Source of the DNA: Brachynemurus nebulosus
Lineage: Eukaryota; Arthropoda; Insecta; Neuroptera; Myrmeleontidae
Length of the DNA: 64,000 nucleotides
Assembly (NCBI GenBank): GCA_035578155.1
Contig: JAPWDM010000098.1
Coordinates: 1 to 64,000 of the forward strand
Reading direction: 5' to 3'
Part shown: piece after piece, positions 57,430 to 64,000 of the stretch
Position numbering within the stretch: position 1 is the first letter of the stretch
How the letters are laid out: each line of letters opens with the position of its first letter
Translations under genes and position numbers: made by a program
The notes under the pieces: model-generated
Told to the model about the DNA's origin: nothing
The model's database searches: none
Seen by the model: only the letters and a program-made list of their open reading frames with translations

Positions 57430-58300
57430 ACCTTGGAAAATTCCAGGAATTTTTATCAGTTTTAACATAAACAAACAACTAATAATTAAATGTTTGTTTT
57501 AGCTGAATTATGATCGTAAGACTCATAATTCAGCTAACAGAAGTTCTTGAAATTTTAACAAGTTACCAAAAATATTACTTCTTATGGTGCACAACATTTT
57601 TGAATTTGACTGTAGCACAAAACTGTTTCTATATCAAACGAAAATTATCTGAAATAATTCAGTATGTACATATGTATAGACTCTGTATATTAAAAATATT
57701 TTATGTATACACTCTGTATATTGAGAATAAGAAAGAAAATTTGTATATAATTTTAATTTTTATGAATACTAGTAAACGAATTGTATAGCCATTTATGAAT
57801 AAGTATTAAATCTAATTATAAAATAATTTATAAATATTGCAAAAAATTTGTTTAATCAGCAAAATCAATGTATATCATTTTAATACTGATACATATTTAT
57901 ATTAGCGTATAATAGTATTTAACATTTTTAAACAGAATAAAAGTTCAATTTTTGGTTTTAAATTACTATAAGTTAAACACGTCGCTTAATATAAAAATGA
58001 TAACAGCATTGAGTTTTACTAAATTTTTAAGTCTGTAAAATCAAAATTTTTTATAGACTAAAACATTTTGAATTTGCTACTCTATCATTAACATACAAAT
58101 AATATCATGTATATATAACGGGTGTATATTTAGTATTTTTAATAAATATTTTAGTATACAGGGTGTATCATGAAATATGCTTTTCAATTAGAATAATAAA
58201 TTTCATAAGATTTTTGTTAATACTCTTATAGGTTAACGAAAGAAACTTTTTGCTGTAAAAAAATAGGGGAATGCAGGGTAATAATTAAATAAAACGCACA
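57430..58300. other. Unassigned AT-rich sequence
   Basis: No gene recognised. The left outer end of the following element may lie at its right edge but could not be placed. Confidence 0.45.
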
Positions 58301-58319
58301 TATTTTTTTTTTTTTAAAT

Positions 58320-58325
58320 TTTATT
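58320..58325 (-). terminator. Polyadenylation signal AATAAA followed by an A-run
   Basis: On the minus strand AATAAA (58325-58320) lies 56 bases after the stop of the exonuclease-like gene and is followed within about six bases by 13 A residues (58314-58302). Confidence 0.5.
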
Positions 58326-58380
58326 TATAGAATATGTATACAAAAAATTAAATTGCTTAAATCTATATATTACTTAAAAT

Positions 58381-58866
58381 CTATTTATTTTCCATATAAA
58401 AATTTTTTAAAAGAATACAATTTTCTAATGAACAAATTTTATCTGAATGAAGCATACAGCGTCTTGAATAATATTCATCTCGCAGAATGGAAATCTTCGG
58501 TACATCAAATATTTCTTCCAAATTCAAAATCCACGGCTGGTTTTCGGTACCATCAAACAAACTTGATATCCATTTCTTCTTTTCACCACCCTTGACGTAT
58601 ATAACATCATACTTCTTTAATACAGGTTTCAATATGGTATGAAGTTTTTTGTATGGAATAAATCCATACGACCAAGGTATCCCATGCCAATTTCGGTAAA
58701 GCCAACTGGCTACTCGTTGATATTTCTTCGGCAACTCGTTGAAATCAAACGGTGCGTCGAATATAAGATGTAATATATCATCCGAATTTTCTGCAGCAAT
58801 ACCAACTTCTTTAAAATAAAATTCGTTGTTAGCTCCTTGATAGCCTTGTATGTCAAGAAACGCCAT
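58381..58866 (-). CDS. 161-aa exonuclease-like protein, intact copy
   Basis: Starts MAFLDIQGYQ at the only upstream ATG, 20 bases after a TCAGT initiator. Visible landmarks: an acidic FLDIQGYQ followed by FKEVGIA near residue 20 (a D...E arrangement as in the first motif of DnaQ/RNase H-fold exonucleases), RVASWLYRNWHGIPWSYG near 52-70, VIYVKGGEKKKWI near 90, and a C-terminal Cys/His cluster CMLHSDKICSLENC. I associate this layout, from memory and unverified, with small proteins scattered in arthropod genomes and virus-like elements. The function as a nuclease is inference. It is read outwards, with TATATAAA at 58920-58913. The partner copy in the right arm is frameshifted, so this is the only intact one seen. 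Confidence 0.75.
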   Translation of the reverse strand: MAFLDIQGYQGANNEFYFKEVGIAAENSDDILHLIFDAPFDFNELPKKYQRVASWLYRNWHGIPWSYGFIPYKKLHTILKPVLKKYDVIYVKGGEKKKWISSLFDGTENQPWILNLEEIFDVPKISILRDEYYSRRCMLHSDKICSLENCILLKNFYMENK

Positions 58867-58885
58867 TTTTTACCGCCACCGTAGA

Positions 58886-58920
58886 ACTGAATTTATTCAC
58901 ACAATCCACAACTTTATATA
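58886..58920 (-). promoter_or_regulatory. TATA box and initiator of the exonuclease-like gene
   Basis: TATATAAA (58920-58913) and TCAGT (58890-58886), the arthropod initiator, with 32 bases between the first T of the TATA box and the initiator A. Same arrangement at 63616-63650 in the right arm. Confidence 0.75.
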
Positions 58921-59029
58921 GAATAATTAAAAGTGGTGGGGGTAGTTAGTTAATTTGTGGAACGTATTCGAAAATGGCTATTAATAGCTATTGCTAGTTT
59001 ACCATCAAATTACAAACTGTTAATAATAT

Positions 59030-59206
59030 TTAGCACATTTGTGAGTACCAGGTTCTTTTCACTTTAAGACCTAGTGATTTAAGGAATGCTAAATTTTCAG
59101 GTGAAATGTGTTGTTGCTCAAAAGTTTTACGTTTAATGATCTTAGGTTTCGAAAGTCCTTTGCTAGGTTCTCTAGCGGTGTACTGCGCTGAATTGTAAAT
59201 TAACAT
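59030..59206 (-). CDS. 58-aa protein with SPENLAFLKSLGLKV box (left-arm copy)
   Basis: The first ATG is at 59206. The frame is open further upstream, but only with a GTG. Basic N-terminal half (KGLSKPKIIKRK), then ISPENLAFLKSLGLKVKR close to the C-terminus. I recall short arthropod virus-like ORFs ending in a similar LTPEN..FLKSLGL box, but cannot verify it. Identical to the right-arm copy. Upstream on the minus strand is TATAAAA (59322-59316). Function unknown; a basic peptide could bind DNA or act as a virion or adaptor component, which is speculation. Confidence 0.65.
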   Translation of the reverse strand: MLIYNSAQYTAREPSKGLSKPKIIKRKTFEQQHISPENLAFLKSLGLKVKRTWYSQMC

Positions 59207-59395
59207 GGTTCCAAAATGTAATTGTTTTACCACGAAAGTATAATTTTCAACGAAAGAGATGTTAACTCTTTGACAACCACCGGTAAATAGATAATATTTT
59301 ATGTAAGTTCAACTATTTTATACCCTTCAACCATGATAAGGTGTATAAGCTGGAGTATAACTCAGCAAATTATATAGCGGTGGTGACGTAACACA

Positions 59396-59592
59396 CAAAT
59401 GCGGTGGTTGTGTTGCGGTTGTGGCGGTGGCGGTGTTTGTGTGGTGGTTGTGTGGTGGTGGCGGTGGTGTTTGTGTGGCGGTGGCGGTGGTGTTTATGTG
59501 GTGGGTGCGGTGGTGTTTGTGTGGCGGTGGTATTTGTATGGTGGTTTCGGTGGTTGTGTGGTGGTTGTGGGGGTGGCGGGGTAGCAGCGGTG
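59396..59592. repeat. GGT/GGC-rich tract, left arm
   Basis: About 200 bp of GGTGGT, GGCGGT, TTTGTGTGG words on the plus strand, C-rich on the strand of the arm genes. Its exact inverse is at 62944-63140. It lies upstream of the 58-aa gene promoter. Potential G-quadruplex sequence. Confidence 0.9.
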
Positions 59593-59803
59593 TTTGCGGC
59601 TGACTTGCACAACTTTATCATTAATTCAATCGAAGCAGCAATTTACTCTAGACAATAAATCGGTGGTGACATCTCGCGGTGTTTGTTGAACGCAATATCT
59701 AAATTAATCAATCTGGTGACGTTCCTGTTCCCTGCTCTTATACTGGAAGATTATTAGATATCGATTTTAGATAAAATATTGGAAAATTTCGGTTACAAAA
59801 TAC

Positions 59804-59840
59804 TATAAATACAACTGAATTATTAACCGGATGCCATTTG
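59804..59840 (+). promoter_or_regulatory. TATA box and initiator, Cys-rich gene A
   Basis: TATAAAT at 59804-59810 and CCATTT initiator with A at 59836. The ATG at 59831 (a five-codon frame) would fall just upstream of the start site, so it is probably not in the mRNA. Gene B has the same layout (60274-60280, A at 60306). Confidence 0.6.
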
Positions 59841-59876
59841 TTGGTTAAGTTCCAGAAGGTAAACAACAACAGCAAC

Positions 59877-60065
59877 ATGCCGATTTGTGGTATTTGTAAA
59901 TTTCAACCGTCACAGTGTAAGTGTGCCTTCTACGAGTACTGTGATAGGTGTCGAAATGAAAAACGAATTTGCATGTGTTGTAAACGATGTATGATGCCAT
60001 TTCCAAACTGTGTTTGCAATTATATAAATTGTACCACATGTAAAAGCCGCTGCAATTGCAAATAA
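59877..60065 (+). CDS. Cysteine-rich mini-protein A (62 aa, 16 Cys)
   Basis: Starts MPICGICKFQ. Cysteines occur as C-x2-C, C-x-C, C-x2-C, C-x-C-C-x2-C, C-x-C, C-x2-C and C-x3-C-x-C, filling the whole length, with no signal peptide. The pattern suggests metal (zinc) binding in the cytoplasm or nucleus, like a compact treble-clef or metallothionein-like fold; that is inference. The ATG at 59877 is chosen because the frame upstream has only a TTG. It is the first member of a tandem pair. No family recognised. Confidence 0.75.
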   Translation: MPICGICKFQPSQCKCAFYEYCDRCRNEKRICMCCKRCMMPFPNCVCNYINCTTCKSRCNCK

Positions 60066-60343
60066 TTTAGTAAAATCAATCATCTGATTGCCACATAATA
60101 CATATTGACCAATTCCGCGGTTGCTCAAACCAACGTAAACATTTATTTATAACGCAATGACCAGCGATGTAATGAGGCATAATGGATATTTTGTGTAACA
60201 GTGGAATTGGTCAATATCGATTAAATATCGATTTTTTATAAAATATTGGATTATTTGGTTTCAGTCAAAATACTATAAATACAACTGAATTATTAACCGG
60301 ATGTCATTTGTTGGTTAAGTTCCAGAAAGTAAACAAAAACAAC

Positions 60344-60532
60344 ATGCCGATTTGTGGTATTTGTAAATTTCAACCACCACAGTATAAGTGTTCCTTCCCC
60401 GAGTATTGTGATAGGTGTCGAAACGAAAAACGAATTTGCATGTGTTGTAAACGATGTATGATGCCATTTCCAAACTGTGTTTGCAATTATGTAAACTGTC
60501 CCACATGTAAAAGTCGCTGCAATTGTGAATAA
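60344..60532 (+). CDS. Cysteine-rich mini-protein B (62 aa, 15 Cys)
   Basis: Tandem duplicate of the gene at 59877. Same length, with about seven substitutions. One cysteine (position 14) is replaced by Tyr, giving QYKC instead of QCKC, and the final Lys becomes Glu. All other cysteines are kept, which argues for selection on the metal-binding pattern. Its own TATAAAT lies at 60274. Confidence 0.75.
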   Translation: MPICGICKFQPPQYKCSFPEYCDRCRNEKRICMCCKRCMMPFPNCVCNYVNCPTCKSRCNCE

Positions 60533-60597
60533 TTTAGTAAAATCAATCACCTGATTGCCACTTCATAAGTATTGACCAATTCCACGGTTGTTAAAAC

Positions 60598-60743
60598 AAA
60601 CATTAGCATTTATTTAGTAATGAGGTATAACGTATATTTTGAGTAACAGTGGAATTGACCAATACCTATTAATCAGTATTAAAGTTTTTGTTGAATACTC
60701 AAAATATGCATTATACCTCATTACTAAATAAATGTTAATGTTT
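60598..60743. repeat. Hairpin: 48-bp inverted arms, 50-bp loop
   Basis: 60598-60645 (ATTTATTTAGTAATGAGGTA) and 60696-60743 (TACCTCATTACTAAATAAAT) are complementary with a few mismatches. The loop includes GGAATTGACCAATA. The first gene unit has only a single-arm relative (GTAATGAGGCATAATGGATA, 60160-60190), so the second arm was added here. Confidence 0.85.
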
Positions 60744-60848
60744 ATTTGATATTTTCCATTGGTTGTGGTGTATAAACACTGATCATATGAAGGTGTGGTT
60801 GCTTTAGAGTAACTTAATTTGTAGCTGTGTGGGAATAAACATATCGGT

Positions 60849-60968
60849 GGGGTAAAATGAGCAACTCAAATTTTGTAGTTGTGTTGGGGTGGTGGTGGTG
60901 GTGGTGGTGGTGGTGGTGGTGGTGGTGGTGGTGGCGGCGGTGGTGGTGGTGGTGGTGGTTTTTGTGGT
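60849..60968 (+). promoter_or_regulatory. GTAAAATGAGCAACTC motif plus (GGT)n tract upstream of the OB-like gene
   Basis: GGGGTAAAATGAGCAACTCA at 60849, then an almost pure GGT tract (60894-60968). The same pair precedes the zinc-finger gene (61778-61889), and a relative precedes the arm GGT tract (59352-59370). Confidence 0.7.
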
Positions 60969-60982
60969 GGCAACTCATAATT

Positions 60983-61017
60983 TATTTAAGCGACGTGCTG
61001 TAACAGAAATTGGCAGT
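60983..61017 (+). promoter_or_regulatory. TATA-like box and initiator, OB-like gene
   Basis: TATTTAAG at 60983-60990 and GCAGT with A at 61015, 32 bases apart; ATG at 61029. Confidence 0.6.
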
Positions 61018-61028
61018 GTATTGGCAAA

Positions 61029-61391
61029 ATGTCTGAACAACACGGTGTTGAGTTAAGTATAAGTGATCTGTGGACCACTTTTACTGCCACTGATACAACA
61101 ATGGATCCGGTTTTGGAGAAGTTGAATAAACTTGGTGCTGGTAAACCATTCAAATCGCTATCTACACTCAAACCGTATGAAACGTGGAAAATTCTTGATG
61201 TACGACGCATGGAAACTCGATATGGGCCAGCGGTTGCGGTGGAACTTGCAGATGCTCAAGTGTTCCTTCCAAAACGATTCGCGGATTTGGATGAGCAGAC
61301 CATTCAATGTTTACGTACAGGACAATATTTTATTACATATAAAGGAACTGATTCTAGTGGTTTTTTACATATTGTGGAATTTAGTAAATAG
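61029..61391 (+). CDS. 120-aa protein, possible OB-fold nucleic-acid binder
   Basis: Starts MSEQHGVELS at the first ATG, 14 bases after the predicted start site. Residues 1-40 are linker-like. Residues 41-118 form a beta-rich block: LSTLKPYETWKILDVRRMET, RYGPAVAVELADAQVFLPKR, LDEQTIQCLRTGQYFITYKG and GFLHIVEF. The alternation of strands with TRYG and VFLPKRF resembles, from memory, a widespread group of short arthropod and virus-like proteins that may be single-stranded-DNA-binding OB folds. Function is inference. An AATAAA lies at 61498-61503. It stands between the Cys-rich pair and the zinc-finger gene, all on the plus strand. Confidence 0.75.
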   Translation: MSEQHGVELSISDLWTTFTATDTTMDPVLEKLNKLGAGKPFKSLSTLKPYETWKILDVRRMETRYGPAVAVELADAQVFLPKRFADLDEQTIQCLRTGQYFITYKGTDSSGFLHIVEFSK

Positions 61392-61777
61392 CTATCACAT
61401 GTATGATGTTAGATGTAAGATTAAGGTAACTGTCAGATATGAAAATGAATTGATTTACTTTTTAATTGTAATATTGTAAACGTATATTTCATTAAAAAAT
61501 AAATTATTTTACGTATAAATTCTTATATTGTTCTTATTTTACAACACACTAGAACCTCCCAAATTATATCTTGAATTATGATAAGACTCTCAGTAGGTAT
61601 GGACCCAGTTGGCAACGCAATGTAATTGCCTATATTCAGGAGCAAGTATTTTAATGTTGGTGTTGAGTCACCTGACACTTGCATATAGCTTTTCATTCAT
61701 TTTTCTGAACTAATTTCCAAACCGAAAGAGCGTAATGGGGGCAAAATGTGTAAGCCGGATGTCAACAGCTACTTCAT

Positions 61778-61902
61778 GGAGTAAAATGAGCAACTCAGAT
61801 GTGGTGGTTGCGGCGGTGGTGGTGGTGGTGGCGGCGGCGGTGGTGGTGGCGGATGGTGGTGGCGGTGGCGGCGGTGGTGGTGGTGGTGATGGAGTATATA
61901 AG
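61778..61902 (+). promoter_or_regulatory. Motif, GGT/GGC tract and TATA box of the zinc-finger gene
   Basis: GGAGTAAAATGAGCAACTCA (61778), GGT/GGC tract (61801-61889), TATATAAG (61895-61902). Initiator-like TTAATA with A at 61927 and ATG at 61966. Confidence 0.7.
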
Positions 61903-61965
61903 TAATCGCTAACACAATTCTGAATTAATATTGTAAGACTAGTTGAGCTTTACACGTCTATCATA

Positions 61966-62832
61966 ATGTTCGAGTGTACGCGGTGCTATAAAAGCTTCTC
62001 GCGGAAAGATTCTCTTTCACGTCATATAAGAAATACACATATGCGGGAATTTTCACCAAAAAGGTTTGAAAATAGTTACTCTCTTGATCCGCTAAAAAGA
62101 CAAACATTAGACACGGCTGATGACTTATCTAGTTATGATACCGGGAGGAATGATGTTGATGATGAATTTCTAAACAACAAAGTTGAAGAAAGGGTCAATC
62201 CACTTGAACAAAGAATTAAAGCTGCATCAAAAGCAATTCAAACTAAATTTAATAATTTAAGAAATCAAAATAATGTTTACACACCCAGCGATGAGTCTAA
62301 TAACAGGGTTTTAACCACTTCTGATAGTGGAACTGGTATCATTCCCAAGTTAACTACAGCTTTGCAAACCCTTTTGGATATTTTATTAATCAAAGAAACT
62401 CAAAATAAAGTTGAGGATTCTAATGAACGAATAGCAATAAAACGTCCAGTCAATTCAACGGATCAAGAGCTACTTGCTAAGCGTATCAAATACAACGACT
62501 CGGAAAATGCTAATGGGCAATCGAAAAAAATAAAATACTGGCATAATCCTAATACTTTAATAGATGAATTACGACGTTTATACGAGACGTCAGAGACTGG
62601 TGAAAAAATACTAAATATTATTCGGAGTATAGAGGAAAATAAAAACATATTGTTTAACGTTGACGATAGTGAAGCTTTAATCGAAGAGTTAGATGCTTTA
62701 AGAGAAACTACTGTCGGTCAAGAAATATTCTCTATACTTCGTGAACTTCAAAAGGCTGACGTTATTGAGCCGCTAGGTGATTATCTGGATGAAACTGATA
62801 AAGAAGATGCTAGCGATTATGATGATGATTAA
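61966..62832 (+). CDS. 288-aa C2H2 zinc-finger protein with helical repeats and acidic tail
   Basis: Residues 4-25 are one classical finger, C-x2-C-x12-H-x4-H (CTRCYKSFSRKDSLSRHIRN followed by TH). A charged linker has two basic patches, AKRIKYND and SKKIKYW, possible nuclear signals. Around residues 190-267 two similar helical units occur: LIDELRRLYETSETGEKILN-IIRSIE and LIEELDALRETTVGQEIFSI-LRELQK. The last 20 residues are strongly acidic (DETDKEDASDYDDD). One finger plus an acidic tail suggests a transcriptional regulator or DNA-bound scaffold; that is inference. The stop codon lies just inside the right arm, so the arm boundary coincides with the gene's end. No poly(A) signal was found directly downstream. 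Confidence 0.8.
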   Translation: MFECTRCYKSFSRKDSLSRHIRNTHMREFSPKRFENSYSLDPLKRQTLDTADDLSSYDTGRNDVDDEFLNNKVEERVNPLEQRIKAASKAIQTKFNNLRNQNNVYTPSDESNNRVLTTSDSGTGIIPKLTTALQTLLDILLIKETQNKVEDSNERIAIKRPVNSTDQELLAKRIKYNDSENANGQSKKIKYWHNPNTLIDELRRLYETSETGEKILNIIRSIEENKNILFNVDDSEALIEELDALRETTVGQEIFSILRELQKADVIEPLGDYLDETDKEDASDYDDD

Positions 62833-62943
62833 TTTAGATATTGCGTTCAACAAACACCGCGAGATGTCACCACCGATTTATTGTCTAGAGTAAATTGCTG
62901 CTTCGATTGAATTAATGATAAAGTTGTGCAAGTCAGCCGCAAA

Positions 62944-63140
62944 CACCGCTGCTACCCCGCCACCCCCACAACCACCACACAACCACCGAAACCACCATAC
63001 AAATACCACCGCCACACAAACACCACCGCACCCACCACATAAACACCACCGCCACCGCCACACAAACACCACCGCCACCACCACACAACCACCACACAAA
63101 CACCGCCACCGCCACAACCGCAACACAACCACCGCATTTG
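62944..63140. repeat. GGT/GGC-rich tract, right arm (CCA-rich on plus strand)
   Basis: Inverse of 59396-59592, followed by the 58-aa gene promoter (TATAAAA, 63214-63220). Confidence 0.9.
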
Positions 63141-63329
63141 TGTGTTACGTCACCACCGCTATATAATTTGCTGAGTTATACTCCAGCTTATACACCTTAT
63201 CATGGTTGAAGGGTATAAAATAGTTGAACTTACATAAAATATTATCTATTTACCGGTGGTTGTCAAAGAGTTAACATCTCTTTCGTTGAAAATTATACTT
63301 TCGTGGTAAAACAATTACATTTTGGAACC

Positions 63330-63506
63330 ATGTTAATTTACAATTCAGCGCAGTACACCGCTAGAGAACCTAGCAAAGGACTTTCGAAACCTAAGATCAT
63401 TAAACGTAAAACTTTTGAGCAACAACACATTTCACCTGAAAATTTAGCATTCCTTAAATCACTAGGTCTTAAAGTGAAAAGAACCTGGTACTCACAAATG
63501 TGCTAA
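63330..63506 (+). CDS. 58-aa protein with SPENLAFLKSLGLKV box (right-arm copy)
   Basis: Identical in the arm alignment to the gene at 59206-59030. ATG at 63330, TATAAAA at 63214. Read rightwards towards the exonuclease-like gene. Confidence 0.65.
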   Translation: MLIYNSAQYTAREPSKGLSKPKIIKRKTFEQQHISPENLAFLKSLGLKVKRTWYSQMC

Positions 63507-63615
63507 ATATTATTAACAGTTTGTAATTTGATGGTAAACTAGCAATAGCTATTAATAGCCATTTTCGAATACGTTCCACAAATTAACTAACTACCCCCAC
63601 CACTTTTAATTATTC

Positions 63616-63650
63616 TATATAAAGTTGTGGATTGTGTGAATAAATTCAGT
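63616..63650 (+). promoter_or_regulatory. TATA box and TCAGT initiator, right-arm exonuclease-like gene
   Basis: TATATAAA (63616-63623), TCAGT (63646-63650), 32-base spacing; ATG at 63670. Confidence 0.75.
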
Positions 63651-63669
63651 TCTACGGTGGCGGTAAAAA

Positions 63670-64000
63670 ATGGCGTTTCTTGACATACAAGGCTATCAAG
63701 GAGCTAACAACGAATTTTATTTTAAAGAAGTTGGTATTGCTGCAGAAAATTCGGATGATATATTACATCTTATATTCGACGCACCGTTTGATTTCAACGA
63801 GTTGCCGAAGAAATATCAACGGTAGCCAGTTGGCTTTACCGAAATTGGCATGGGATACCTTGGTCGTATGGATTTATTCCATACAAAAAACTTCATACCA
63901 TATTGAAACCTGTATTAAAGAAGTATGATGTTATATACGTCAAGGGTGGTGAAAAGAAGAAATGGATATCAAGTTTGTTTGATGGTACCGAAAACCAGCC
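63670..64000 (+). pseudogene. Exonuclease-like protein, right-arm copy, frameshifted and cut by window edge
   Basis: Identical to the left copy for the first 50 residues, then a single missing base at about 63821 brings a stop immediately after KKYQR. The sequence beyond still matches the left copy in the other frame up to 64000. Either real decay of one arm or a sequencing error. Confidence 0.85.

Larger units (their letters stand above)
58535..59710. repeat. Left inverted arm
   Basis: Reverse complement of 62826-64000 with a single one-base difference seen. The arm may extend left of 58535 (to about 58300), but its partner lies beyond the window. Confidence 0.95.
59740..60690 (+). repeat. 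Tandem duplication of promoter plus Cys-rich gene (about 468-bp unit)
   Basis: TATAAAT at 59804 and 60274, the AACCGGATG.CATTTGTTGG block at 59826 and 60296, ATG at 59877 and 60344, and TTGACCAATTCCRCGG at 60106 and 60571. Each unit ends in a segment bounded by inverted ATTGACCAATTCC/GGAATTGGTCAAT arms (first unit 60105-60216). Confidence 0.9.
58300..64000. mobile_element. Multi-gene virus-like DNA element with long inverted arms (partial)
   Basis: The left arm (59710 leftwards) and right arm (62826 rightwards) are inverted copies. Positions sum to 122536 from the inner boundary until one base is missing in the right arm near 63820; after that the match continues to the window edge. Arms are therefore at least 1.17 kb. 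Each arm has two outward genes. The 3.1-kb centre has four plus-strand genes. All six distinct transcription units have TATA boxes, coding density is high and intergenic host-like DNA is absent. This resembles a compact viral genome or virus-derived transposon. No replicase, capsid or integrase is seen, and the right end lies outside the window. Confidence 0.7.
62826..64000. repeat. Right inverted arm (runs off window)
   Basis: Mirror of 58535-59710. One base present at about 58715 on the left is absent at about 63821 on the right; no other difference was noticed by eye in the segments compared. Confidence 0.95.

Noticed and set aside
59370..59658. Open frames rich in Val/Trp/Gly or Thr/Pro/His over the GGT/GGC tracts in both arms
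   Set aside because: Explained by the simple repeat; several frames are open on both strands, with no domain.
58535..64000. Inverted arms as a pure assembly foldback artefact
   Set aside because: The 3.1-kb unique centre carries its own genes, the element's genes share promoter design, and the arms differ by one base. Still, only reads can exclude it fully.

Overview
The window looks like AT-rich insect nuclear DNA that is almost entirely mobile-element sequence. No conventional host gene was recognised. The evidence is animal-type non-LTR retrotransposons (an I-like element with APE endonuclease, RT and RNase H; an R4/Dong-like element with a restriction-like endonuclease), a Penelope-like fragment with a GIY-YIG nuclease, many short DNA transposons with clear target-site duplications (hAT, piggyBac, pogo/mariner, Harbinger-like), and nine or so long (AT)n arrays. 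An arthropod is likely. A hemipteran is only a guess from the style of the repeats.

Layout. 0-4.6 kb: a decayed hAT (ZMYM1-like) transposase on the minus strand, split by an intron-like segment that holds another inverted-repeat element. 5.3-18.8 kb: a pile-up of LINEs joined through TTA/TAA microsatellites: the 3' end of a plus-strand LINE, a 5'-truncated R4/Dong copy, a nearly complete I-like element (intact ORF2, frameshifted ORF1, hairpin-rich 3' UTR), a second solo I 3' UTR, then an R4/Dong element with a long intact ORF. 18.8-32.4 kb: non-coding DNA with dated MITE insertions and a Penelope fragment. 32.4-38.7 kb: a nested inverted structure resembling a foldback element, with a 120-bp tandem array in one arm. 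38.7-58.3 kb: MITEs, microsatellites and unassigned sequence.

The most interesting part is 58.3-64.0 kb, running off the right edge. It is a compact, intron-poor, multi-gene DNA element with inverted arms of at least 1.17 kb that are identical except for one base. Each arm carries two genes read outwards: a 161-aa protein with exonuclease-like features, and a 58-aa protein ending in a conserved-looking SPENxxFLKSLGLKV box. The 3.1-kb centre has a tandemly duplicated 16-cysteine mini-protein, a 120-aa protein that may be an OB-fold nucleic-acid binder, and a 288-aa C2H2 zinc-finger protein with two helical repeats and an acidic tail. The genes carry their own TATA box, usually with an initiator about 32 bases downstream. 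Three of the promoters are preceded by a shared short motif and a long GGT/GGC tract. This layout suggests a virus-derived or virus-like element. No polymerase, helicase, capsid or integrase is visible in the window, so it is either non-autonomous or continues beyond it.
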